Shown here: positions 1-6,138 of the stretch, in pieces
How positions within the stretch are numbered: the first letter of the stretch is position 1
Layout of the letters: every line of letters starts with the position of its first letter
Assembly: GCA_031261145.1 (NCBI GenBank)
Contig: JAISJX010000211.1
Coordinates: forward strand, 1-8,098
Direction: 5' to 3'
Origin: Tannerella sp.
Lineage (GTDB): Bacteria > Bacteroidota > Bacteroidia > Bacteroidales > Tannerellaceae
DNA: 8,098 bases
Made by a program: the position numbers and the translations under genes
Notes under the pieces: model-generated
Databases searched by the model: none
Seen by the model: only the letters and a program-made list of their open reading frames with translations
Told to the model about the DNA's origin: nothing

Positions 1-358
1 CTACATTATATATAATGGAGACACGTTTTTGCATCGCCGTGCGGAAAAAGATATTTGGGAAGGATTATTTGAACTTCCGTTGATCGAGACCGAACATCCC
101 ATGGATTTTGCCGAATTAAAAGAAACGCCGGCGTTCAAAGAACTTTTCGGGGAAACCGGCGACGCGGTTTGGTCGGTTGAGGACAGCGGGGTCAGGCATG
201 TTTTATCGCACCAAATCTTACATGCGACATTTTATAAAGTGGAAATCCGGGCAGAACCCTATACATTATTATATATGTACGAGAAAACGCCCATAACGGC
301 TGTCGGGGATTATCCTGTTCCAAAACTGATTTACAACTACTTATCGAAAATGCGCTAA
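1..358 (+). CDS. mutY: A/G-specific adenine glycosylase MutY, C-terminal part (5' end outside window)
   Basis: MutY removes adenine mispaired with 8-oxoguanine in base excision repair. The frame is open from base 2 to the TAA at 356-358, so about 118 C-terminal residues are seen; the catalytic helix-hairpin-helix and iron-sulfur domains lie upstream of the window. The visible part matches the NUDIX-like C-terminal domain that reads 8-oxoG: a first strand ending in LHRR, then KDIWEGLFELP, which is the usual MutY pattern (R/K-D-I-W-x-x-L-x-E-x-P). The later HVLSHQ matches the F-S-H recognition loop known in this domain, with Ser and His kept and Phe replaced by Leu. ssb follows on the same strand after about 100 bases with its own promoter, so it need not depend on mutY transcription. 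The first ATG or TTG inside the window is not the real start. Family assignment is firm; the catalytic residues cannot be checked here. Confidence 0.9.
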   Translation, partial: YIIYNGDTFLHRRAEKDIWEGLFELPLIETEHPMDFAELKETPAFKELFGETGDAVWSVEDSGVRHVLSHQILHATFYKVEIRAEPYTLLYMYEKTPITAVGDYPVPKLIYNYLSKMR

Positions 359-395
359 AAAAAATGAGAAATTACTGTTTTTTTCTTGAAATTTC

Positions 396-426
396 TTTGT
401 GATCATCGAAAAAAACCGTATGTTTG
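396..426 (+). promoter_or_regulatory. Bacteroidetes-type promoter of ssb
   Basis: TTTG at 396-399 and TATGTTTG at 419-426 are separated by exactly 19 bases. They match the known Bacteroidetes -33/-7 consensus (TTTG, N19, TAnnTTTG). Transcription would start a few bases after 426, giving a leader of roughly 25-30 bases before the ssb ATG at 459. The leader is A/T-rich, with AAAAAGAGAG shortly before the start. Inferred from pattern only. Confidence 0.85.
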
Positions 427-458
427 TAAATTAATTATAAACTTAAAAAGAGAGTGGT

Positions 459-917
459 ATGTCATTGAATAAGGTAATATTAATCGGAAACGTGGGGAAA
501 GACCCTACTGTGAAATATTTTGACAATGGAAATGCGATTGCGAATTTTTCGGTTGCAACTTCCGACAGAGGTTACACCCTGGCAAATGGAACGGAAGTGC
601 CGGAAAGAACGGAATGGCACAATATTGTAGCGACTCGCGAGCGCGTACAATTTGTAGAAAAGTACGTTAAGAAAGGTTCGTTTGTATATGTGGAAGGAAA
701 AATCCGCAACCGCAACTATGACGATCCGAATGGTATAAAACGGTACATAACTGAAGTTTATGCCGACAGGATTGAGTTTTTCTCCGGCGGTAAAAGACCG
801 GAACCGGTAGAAGGTGGAAGCAGCGCCGCACCGGCATCTGTCGCCCCGTCACAGGCGAGCCAGCCCCCGGTGATTGAGCCGCCGATATCGGACGAAACGG
901 ATGATTTGCCGTTCTAA
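459..917 (+). CDS. ssb: Single-stranded DNA-binding protein
   Basis: SSB coats single-stranded DNA in replication, repair and recombination and recruits partner enzymes. The 152 residues open with MSLNKVILIGNVGKDP, the standard start of a bacterial SSB OB-fold. The fold runs to about residue 110 and includes EWHNIV and the FVYVEGKIRNRNYDD strand region. A short Pro/Ser/Ala-rich linker (about 113-144) leads to the acidic tail DETDDLPF, equivalent to the DDIPF tip that binds partner proteins. Length is slightly below that of E. coli SSB because the linker is short. The ATG at 459 is chosen because it begins exactly at the conserved N-terminus and lies just after a consensus promoter. The gldE-gldD ORF follows after only 26 bases with no visible terminator, which suggests co-transcription. 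Nothing is missing from the domain. Confidence 0.97.
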   Translation: MSLNKVILIGNVGKDPTVKYFDNGNAIANFSVATSDRGYTLANGTEVPERTEWHNIVATRERVQFVEKYVKKGSFVYVEGKIRNRNYDDPNGIKRYITEVYADRIEFFSGGKRPEPVEGGSSAAPASVAPSQASQPPVIEPPISDETDDLPF

Positions 918-943
918 AAAGTATAAACTAATAAAATAACTCC

Positions 944-2821
944 TTGGATTCAGACGATTATTTTCCGAGCCAATTGTTGTTGGTTTTTATTTCCGAGCCT
1001 ATTATAAGTTCTATTATTATACTCGTTATCGTCCTCCTATTGGTGCTGTTCGCCTGCTTACTGTCGGTAGGCGAACGGGCATTGTTTTATCCTTTTTTGA
1101 GGGAGGAAATGGATGAAAACAGAGACGACAGAGATGATAAATACAAATATATCAGACAAGTAATAGAACATTCACGGCAAATACATCATGCAGTGTCTTT
1201 TGTTCGTTCTGTGATTATCATCCTGTTGTTTGGGGCGCTTTTGCCTTATGCGCATGCTTTTTTATGCGGGCAAATGTTAACGGCGGATCGCGAAGTTTTG
1301 ATAGCGCTTGGATTGGCTGTATTATTATATGTATTGTGCGAAGTTTTGCCAAAGTGTATTGTGCGGAACAACGAATTGTATCTGGCACAAAAAGCGGCGC
1401 CACACTTTTTGATAATCAACCGGATATGTCGCCCGATAACTCAATATAAGATGCCTCAGGCGACAACGGCGCATAAAAACGACGCTTCCGCAAACGAATC
1501 CGCCATTATCTCGAAAGATACCATTGACGAGAAAGAGATGTTGGAAGATATTATTCATTTCTACAACAAAACGGCGGATGAAATTATGGTTCCACGACTG
1601 GATATGACGTCGGTTGATAGTAAGTGTGACATCAAGGAAGTTTTGGAGATCATCAAAAAAACAGGTTATTCTCGCATTCCGGTCTATGAAGAAACGGAAG
1701 ACGATATTGTGGGCGTCCTGTATGTCAAAGATTTACTGACACTGATTGATAATACGAATACATCTCCGTGGCAGAATTTGGTACGGCCACCCTATTTTAT
1801 CCCGGAAACAAAGAAAATTGATGGTTTGCTGGAAGAATTTCGTTCTAACAAAGTGCACATCGCCATCGTGGTGGATGAATTTGGATGTGCGTCGGGATTA
1901 GTTACGATGGAAGATATTATTGAGGAGATTATCGGCGAAATTTCGGACGAATATGATACGGACGAAAAGAACTTTTTTGTATTGCCGGATGGAAGCTATA
2001 TCTTTGAGGGTAAGATACAATTGAATGATTTCTTCCGTGAAACAGACATTGATGAAGAGGTATTTGGAAAATTGACGGAAGAAGTCGAAACGCTCGCAGG
2101 ACTTTTGTTGAAAATCAAAGTAACGCTTCCCCGAAAAAGAGAAATAATTGATTATAAGAACTATCGTTTCCGGATATTAGAAGCGGATGAACGCAGGGTG
2201 CTGAAAATCAAATTCAGCATCATCGATGAACCGGATAAAAAAAAAAGAGTAACCGGCCGAAGCCTGATAGGAATCTTCTTTTTAGTTTTATGTATTTCGT
2301 GTTCTGACGCTGCAATGCCCAAACCTCGCGGGTTTTATCGCATAGATATACCGGAAGCGCATTATCTGGATTTTTCGCCGGACGAATTACCGTATTCCTT
2401 TCATGTGTCTCAATTAGTGACGGTTGAACTTCCGCCGTTGGATGCAACCGGGGGATGGATGAACCTGTCGTATGAGACGCTGAATGCGAAGCTCTATTGC
2501 AGTTATCAACAGATTACGCCGGGAGAACTTTCTCCGGCCGAAAATGAATGCAGGGAATTGGTTGCCCGCACAGTGAGAACGGCTGATGCGATAAAGGAAC
2601 AGGCGTATGAAAACCAGGCTATTCATGTTTACGGCACATTGTTTGAAATTGATGGAGACGCCGTTTCGCCGATTCAATTCATGCTGACTGACAGTAACAA
2701 CCATTTTTTTCGGGGCGCTTTGTACTATCAATGTAAACCGAATGTCGATTCATTGGCTCCCGTCACCCGTTATTTACAAAATGACATGATTGAGCTAATC
2801 CAATCTTTTCATTGGAAATAA
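944..2821 (+). CDS. gldE/gldD: GldE-GldD fusion: DUF21/CBS membrane protein joined in frame to GldD lipoprotein
   Basis: The 625 residues combine two proteins that are normally separate in Bacteroidetes. Residues 1-430 are GldE: hydrophobic segments at about 18-41, 85-105 and 115-135 (DUF21-like), two CBS motifs from about 211 (EIMVPRLDM; GYSRIPVYEE; IVVDEFG; GLVTMEDIIEEIIGEI), then a CorC/HlyC-type C-terminal domain (about 345-425). Residues about 456-625 are GldD-like (PKPRGFYRIDIP; ADAIKEQ; HVYGTLFEI; HFFRGALYY). Between them, KKKR (432-435) and a hydrophobic stretch (441-452) ending at Cys453 look like a lipoprotein signal peptide. GldE and GldD are needed for gliding in Flavobacterium johnsoniae; their role in non-gliding Bacteroidales is unclear. 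The start is TTG 944: the frame is closed by TAA at 932-934, and the first ATG (codon 56) lies after the first membrane segment. The codons for KKKR span a run of ten A (2237-2246), so the fusion could also reflect slippage or a homopolymer error. Confidence 0.88.
   Translation: MDSDDYFPSQLLLVFISEPIISSIIILVIVLLLVLFACLLSVGERALFYPFLREEMDENRDDRDDKYKYIRQVIEHSRQIHHAVSFVRSVIIILLFGALLPYAHAFLCGQMLTADREVLIALGLAVLLYVLCEVLPKCIVRNNELYLAQKAAPHFLIINRICRPITQYKMPQATTAHKNDASANESAIISKDTIDEKEMLEDIIHFYNKTADEIMVPRLDMTSVDSKCDIKEVLEIIKKTGYSRIPVYEETEDDIVGVLYVKDLLTLIDNTNTSPWQNLVRPPYFIPETKKIDGLLEEFRSNKVHIAIVVDEFGCASGLVTMEDIIEEIIGEISDEYDTDEKNFFVLPDGSYIFEGKIQLNDFFRETDIDEEVFGKLTEEVETLAGLLLKIKVTLPRKREIIDYKNYRFRILEADERRVLKIKFSIIDEPDKKKRVTGRSLIGIFFLVLCISCSDAAMPKPRGFYRIDIPEAHYLDFSPDELPYSFHVSQLVTVELPPLDATGGWMNLSYETLNAKLYCSYQQITPGELSPAENECRELVARTVRTADAIKEQAYENQAIHVYGTLFEIDGDAVSPIQFMLTDSNNHFFRGALYYQCKPNVDSLAPVTRYLQNDMIELIQSFHWK
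2226..2252 (+). other. A10 tract at the gldE-gldD junction with an overlapping short ORF: possible frameshift or slippage site
   Basis: A run of ten A lies at 2237-2246, followed by GAGTAA. In the GldE frame it reads AAA AAA AAA AGA and continues into GldD. In the +1 frame, an ATG at 2226-2228 opens a tiny ORF (MNRIKKKE, stop TAA at 2250-2252). A -1 slip on the A run would carry this ORF into GldD, giving MNRIKKK followed by RVTGRSLIG and the hydrophobic lipoprotein signal. A +1 slip from the GldE frame would end GldE at the same TAA. Such A runs are known substrates for polymerase or ribosome slippage, but no downstream stimulatory hairpin was identified. Function is inferred; the sequence facts are direct. 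Confidence 0.45.
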
Positions 2822-2824
2822 GTT

Positions 2825-3448
2825 ATGCCGGTTTTGCAAAAATATCAGTCGCCGTTGTGGGGGATTTGGAAAATAGAGGAGCGTTGGGAAGAATTGCTCT
2901 GTCTGAGCGGTCGTACGGAAGAATATATGCCTCACCTGCAACATTGTAAATCCGACAGCAGGAAATCGGAATGGCTGGCCGTCCGGTTGCTCCTGAAAGA
3001 ATTGTGTGTGAATGCAACCATTGCTTATCATGACAGTGGCGTTCCTTATTTGCCGGACTCTGAATATCGCATAAGCATCTCCCATACAAAGGGATATGCC
3101 GCCATTTTGTTGGGTTTGGACAAACCGGTAGGGATTGACATTGAATATCGTTCGGAGCGTATTCACAAAATCAAAACACGTTTCCTGAATGAAAAAGAGT
3201 TGTCAGTGCTGGGTGAGAATCCAGAAACGACCGTATTATTAGTTTGTTGGAGCGCCAAAGAAACAGCATTTAAGATGATGGAACAAAAGGTGGCCGACTT
3301 GCAAAATGACATTCATATCCTTGAGTTTGACCCGCTTTTCCCCTCAAACGGTTATTTGACCGTACAGGAAACCCTGACGCCCCAAGCAGTCGTATATCGA
3401 ATAAAATATACTGTTACACAGGACTTTGTAATTACGCAGGGGGAATGA
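2825..3448 (+). CDS. 4'-phosphopantetheinyl transferase superfamily protein (Sfp/AcpS-like)
   Basis: This family moves the 4'-phosphopantetheine arm of coenzyme A onto a conserved serine of acyl or peptidyl carrier proteins, converting apo to holo form in the cytoplasm. The 207 residues are about the usual Sfp-type length. The diagnostic motifs are present: SISHT (84-88), VGIDIE (102-107) with Asp105 and Glu107 as likely magnesium ligands, and WSAKETAFK (142-150), matching W-x-x-K-E-x-x-x-K with Glu146 and Lys150. The ATG at 2825 lies three bases after the preceding stop, so it is almost certainly co-transcribed with gldE-gldD. No polyketide or nonribosomal peptide genes are in the window, so the target carrier protein is unknown; it could be the fatty acid ACP or a secondary-metabolite carrier. 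It is not given a symbol because acpS and sfp functions cannot be told apart here. Confidence 0.92.
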   Translation: MPVLQKYQSPLWGIWKIEERWEELLCLSGRTEEYMPHLQHCKSDSRKSEWLAVRLLLKELCVNATIAYHDSGVPYLPDSEYRISISHTKGYAAILLGLDKPVGIDIEYRSERIHKIKTRFLNEKELSVLGENPETTVLLVCWSAKETAFKMMEQKVADLQNDIHILEFDPLFPSNGYLTVQETLTPQAVVYRIKYTVTQDFVITQGE

Positions 3449-3548
3449 TTTTTGTCCCGTTTGGAATAGTTGCTTATACAAAAACGTACGTTGTTAGTTG
3501 TACACTACCACATACGATTTCGTTCATTTTTTTCGATTTGGATTTTTG

Positions 3549-3622
3549 AGCCTCTTGTCGGATTCGAACCAACGACCCCGAGATTACAAATCACGTGCTC
3601 TGGCCAACTGAGCTAAAGAGGC
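3549..3622 (-). tRNA. tRNA-Thr (anticodon UGU)
   Basis: On the minus strand a full cloverleaf can be drawn. The acceptor stem is GCCTCTT with AAGAGGC (perfect 7 bp), the D arm is GCTC/GAGC, and the anticodon loop TTTGTAA carries TGT at positions 34-36, reading ACA-type threonine codons. The variable loop is GGGTC, and the T arm is GTTGG, TTCGAAT, CCGAC. The discriminator base is U. CCA is not encoded (the next bases are CAA). The anticodon stem (CGTGA/TCTCG) contains one apparent U-U mismatch in the middle pair. It starts 4 bases after the 3' end of the SRP RNA stem and has no promoter of its own, so it is probably released from a shared precursor. Confidence 0.96.
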
Positions 3623-3626
3623 AAGT

Positions 3627-3722
3627 GGGTAAGCTTACTATATCGCGCCGCTACAACCAAGTACCCTTGCTGCGATCAAACCCTGGGGGATTCCGAGGGA
3701 GCTGGCCGTATAGGACTTACCC
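3627..3722 (-). ncRNA. ffs: Signal recognition particle RNA, small bacterial type (4.5S)
   Basis: SRP RNA pairs with Ffh to deliver nascent membrane and secreted proteins to FtsY. On the minus strand, GGGTAAG (3722-3716) and CTTACCC (3633-3627) form a perfect 7-bp closing stem around about 96 nt. An inner CTATACG/CG-A-TATAG helix follows. The apical domain shows the conserved asymmetric pair, CAGG on the 5' side and AGCA on the 3' side, ten bases apart, as in E. coli 4.5S RNA. The following AGGGTA and GTTGTAGCGG resemble the family's 3' strand. A consensus promoter lies immediately upstream. The apical loop departs from the usual GGAA. Ends are set by the closing stem and are approximate. A covariance-model search (Rfam RF00169) would settle it. 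Confidence 0.82.
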
Positions 3723-3727
3723 GGGTG

Positions 3728-3758
3728 CAAAGGTAGGTGTTTTTTTAGACATTGCAAA
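3728..3758 (-). promoter_or_regulatory. Bacteroidetes-type promoter of the SRP RNA / tRNA-Thr unit
   Basis: Read on the minus strand, TTTG (3758-3755), a 19-base spacer and TACCTTTG (3735-3728) match the consensus TTTG-N19-TAnnTTTG. The SRP RNA closing stem begins 5 bases further on, at 3722, which fits a start site at or just before the mature RNA 5' end. The upstream edge is 6 bases from the -33 element of the divergent pepT promoter. Confidence 0.85.
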
Positions 3759-3764
3759 TAAATT

Positions 3765-3795
3765 TTTGGTTGAATCTAAAATTTCCGTATTTTTG
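3765..3795 (+). promoter_or_regulatory. Bacteroidetes-type promoter of the pepT-gcvT operon
   Basis: TTTG at 3765-3768 and TATTTTTG at 3788-3795 are separated by exactly 19 bases and match the Bacteroidetes -33/-7 consensus. This puts the transcription start near 3800 and gives a leader of roughly 25-40 bases to the pepT start. It also argues against any pepT start upstream of this point. It is divergent from the SRP RNA promoter. Confidence 0.82.
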
Positions 3796-3837
3796 TACAT
3801 CAGAAGCCAAGCGCTCAAAATTGATTTTATGATGATA

Positions 3838-5049
3838 ATGAATGTATTAGACCGTTTTTTAAACTATATCACATTCGATACGCAATCGGATGAAGATTCT
3901 TGTACCGTTCCAAGTACGCCGGGACAACGCATTTTCGCGGAAGCGTTGGCCGGTGAACTCCACTCGATTGGACTGGATGATGTTGCGCTGGATAAAAACG
4001 GGTATGTGATGGCAACGCTGCCGTCTAATGTGCCGGACACAAATCGTCCTGCCGTCGGGTTTATCGCTCATTTGGATACCAGTCCCGATTTTTCGGGTAA
4101 AGATGTCAAACCGCGGATAATCACTTATACGGGAGGCGATATTGTATTGAATGACAAGCTATCAATCATTCTTTCGCCGGATGTTTTTCCTGAACTGAAT
4201 CAATTTATCGGGCAGGAATTGATTGTGACGGATGGAACTACGTTGCTTGGCGCTGATGATAAAGCCGGCGTTGCCGCGATTATTTCGGCGATTCAACAGT
4301 TGAAAGAACACCCGGAAATTAAACACGGGAAAATACGCATAGCTTTTACGCCGGATGAGGAAATCGGACGGGGTGCAAATTTCTTCGATGTGCAACAGTT
4401 TGGATGTGAGTGGGCTTATACGGTTGACGGGGGTGAAATCGGCGAGTTGGAATATGAAAACTTCAATGCCGCCGAAGCGAAAATAACCATACAGGGACGC
4501 AATGTTCACCCCGGATATGCCAAAGATAAAATGGTGAACGCCTCGTTAATCGCTATCGAACTCAATAATGCGTTACCTGCCCGACAACGCCCGGAGCATA
4601 CGGAAGGGTACGAAGGCTTTTTTCATCTGACCCATCTGTCGGGAACGGTGGAAGACGCTCATCTGTCTTACATTATCCGCGACCATAGCCGTCCGCTGTT
4701 TGAAGCGAAAAAAGAATTGCTCCGGTCGATAGTCGGGCAGTTGAACGAAAAATACGCCCATTGCGTGACCTTGAAAATCCGCGATCAATATTATAATATG
4801 TGCGAAATCGTGGAACAGAAGAAGGAGATTGTCGAACTGGCGCACAAAGCGATGGTTGCTGTCGGCGTTACGCCCCGCATCAAACCTGTTCGCGGAGGAA
4901 CGGACGGCGCACGCCTTTCGTTTGAAGGACTTCCCTGTCCCAATATTTTTACCGGCGGCTTGAACTTTCACGGACGTTACGAATTTTTGCCGGTCCGGTC
5001 TTTAGAAAAGAGTATGGAAACAATTATACAAATAATCAAATTTATATGA
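3838..5049 (+). CDS. pepT: Peptidase T (tripeptide aminopeptidase, M20B)
   Basis: PepT is a cytoplasmic two-zinc enzyme that removes the N-terminal residue from tripeptides. From ATG 3838 it has 403 residues, close to the 408 of E. coli PepT. The N-terminus aligns with the family pattern ([12 protein letters not shown], then PSTPGQ). Likely metal ligands and catalytic residues are all present: His78-x-Asp80 (AHLD), Asp140 (GADDKAG), Glu174 and Glu175 (TPDEEIGRG), Asp197 (TVDGGE) and His378 (LNFHGRYE). A dimerisation lid domain fits about residues 205-315, between the two metal-binding parts. In-frame ATGs at 3829 and 3832 are also possible starts. The frame stays open back to 3595, but that stretch crosses the divergent promoters and RNA genes and is not coding. 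Its TGA overlaps the gcvT ATG (ATGA at 5046-5049), so the two are probably translationally coupled. Confidence 0.96.
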   Translation: MNVLDRFLNYITFDTQSDEDSCTVPSTPGQRIFAEALAGELHSIGLDDVALDKNGYVMATLPSNVPDTNRPAVGFIAHLDTSPDFSGKDVKPRIITYTGGDIVLNDKLSIILSPDVFPELNQFIGQELIVTDGTTLLGADDKAGVAAIISAIQQLKEHPEIKHGKIRIAFTPDEEIGRGANFFDVQQFGCEWAYTVDGGEIGELEYENFNAAEAKITIQGRNVHPGYAKDKMVNASLIAIELNNALPARQRPEHTEGYEGFFHLTHLSGTVEDAHLSYIIRDHSRPLFEAKKELLRSIVGQLNEKYAHCVTLKIRDQYYNMCEIVEQKKEIVELAHKAMVAVGVTPRIKPVRGGTDGARLSFEGLPCPNIFTGGLNFHGRYEFLPVRSLEKSMETIIQIIKFI

Positions 5050-6131
5050 AGACAACACCATTTACAGAATTGCATATTGCGTTAGGAGCAAAAATGCATG
5101 AGTTTGCAGGGTATAACATGCCTATCGAATATACGGGTATCATCAACGAACATCTGGCTGTTTGCCGGAGCGCAGGCGTTTTTGACGTTTCTCACATGGG
5201 CGAAATCTGGGTAAAAGGCCCGAAAGCGCTTGATTTTATCCAGAGCGTCACATCTAATGATGCGTCTGTGATACCGCTCGGAAAAGCGCAATACAGTTGC
5301 TTCCCGAACGAACAGGGTGGTATCGTGGATGACATCTTGGTTTATCACTTTGAAGATGAAAAATATCTCTTGGTCGTGAATGCCTCCAATATCGAAAAGG
5401 ACTGGGCTTGGTGTCTCAGCCACAACAGCATAGGCGCCGAATTGGAGAACGCCTCGGATTGGATGGGACAATTGGCGGTGCAGGGGCCGAAAGCCATTGA
5501 TGTCTTGCAACGCCTTACGCCAGTCGATTTGTCGTCTATTCCTTATTATGCTTTCATAACCGGTGAATTTGCCGGATGCAAGAATGTAATTATCTCGAAC
5601 ACAGGATATACCGGTGCAGGGGGCTTTGAGCTTTATTTCTATCCCGAAGACGGTATGCAACTATGGAATGCTATTTTTGAAGCCGGTAAACCGGAGGGTA
5701 TCCTGCCGATTGGTTTAGGCGCACGTGATACGCTCCGGTTGGAAATGGGTTATAGCCTGTATGGTAACGACTTGGACGATACGACATCTCCTATCGAAGC
5801 CGGATTAGGATGGATAACCAAATTTGTGGACGGAAAGAATTTCACCAACCGCGCCGCTCTGGAACGCCAAAAGAAGGAGGGCGTTAGCCGCAAATTATGC
5901 GCTTTTGAATTGATCGATAAAGGCATTCCACGCCACGGATACGAGATTGTAAATAAAGACGGCGAGCCGATAGGAACAGTGACTTCCGGCACCATGTCGC
6001 CATTGCTGCGCAAAGGTATCGGCTTAGGTTATGTCAAACCCGAATATGCAACTGCCGGCTCGGAAATATTGATTCAGGTTCGGAATAAAAACTTAGTAGC
6101 TCAAGTGGTTAAGTTGCCGTTCCGCAAATAA
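5046..6131 (+). CDS. gcvT: Glycine cleavage system T-protein (aminomethyltransferase)
   Basis: GcvT takes the aminomethyl group carried on lipoylated H-protein and transfers its methylene to tetrahydrofolate, releasing ammonia; it is the one-carbon-yielding step of glycine breakdown. The 361 residues are full length for the family. Recognisable parts are the N-terminal [21 protein letters not shown], the FDVSHMGE segment (46-53), [10 protein letters not shown] (91-100) with the conserved acidic residues Asp95/Asp96 of the folate site, the NTGYTG segment, [19 protein letters not shown] and a C-terminal [17 protein letters not shown]. The start is fixed by the conserved N-terminus and the ATGA overlap with pepT. 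Genes for the P- and H-proteins are not in the window, so the rest of the system must lie elsewhere. The next gene starts after 7 bases. Confidence 0.97.
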   Translation: MKTTPFTELHIALGAKMHEFAGYNMPIEYTGIINEHLAVCRSAGVFDVSHMGEIWVKGPKALDFIQSVTSNDASVIPLGKAQYSCFPNEQGGIVDDILVYHFEDEKYLLVVNASNIEKDWAWCLSHNSIGAELENASDWMGQLAVQGPKAIDVLQRLTPVDLSSIPYYAFITGEFAGCKNVIISNTGYTGAGGFELYFYPEDGMQLWNAIFEAGKPEGILPIGLGARDTLRLEMGYSLYGNDLDDTTSPIEAGLGWITKFVDGKNFTNRAALERQKKEGVSRKLCAFELIDKGIPRHGYEIVNKDGEPIGTVTSGTMSPLLRKGIGLGYVKPEYATAGSEILIQVRNKNLVAQVVKLPFRK

Positions 6132-6138
6132 AAAGAAA

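Noticed and set aside
357..396. A8/T7 pairing and an AGAAATT/AATTTCT inverted repeat between mutY and ssb as a terminator
   Set aside because: Stems contain almost no G-C pairs, loops are 13-16 bases, and the second arm runs into the -33 element of the ssb promoter. A role in termination is not supported.
3449..3548. Search for a terminator or gene between the converging transferase and tRNA-Thr
   Set aside because: Only a 10-bp palindrome AACGTACGTT (3483-3492) and a weak GGGA/TCCC pairing near 3437-3458 are seen. Neither has the stem strength or T run of an intrinsic terminator, and no ORF is convincing.
3595..3837. Upstream extension of the peptidase T frame by about 80 residues
   Set aside because: It starts inside the tRNA gene and crosses the SRP RNA and both promoters. 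The family N-terminus begins at the ATG at 3838 (or 3829), and the pepT promoter lies at 3765-3795.
5082..5660. 192-residue minus-strand ORF opposite gcvT, and similar long antisense ORFs elsewhere
   Set aside because: They lie entirely opposite well-supported genes, show no recognisable motifs and have compositions expected of reverse-strand shadows.
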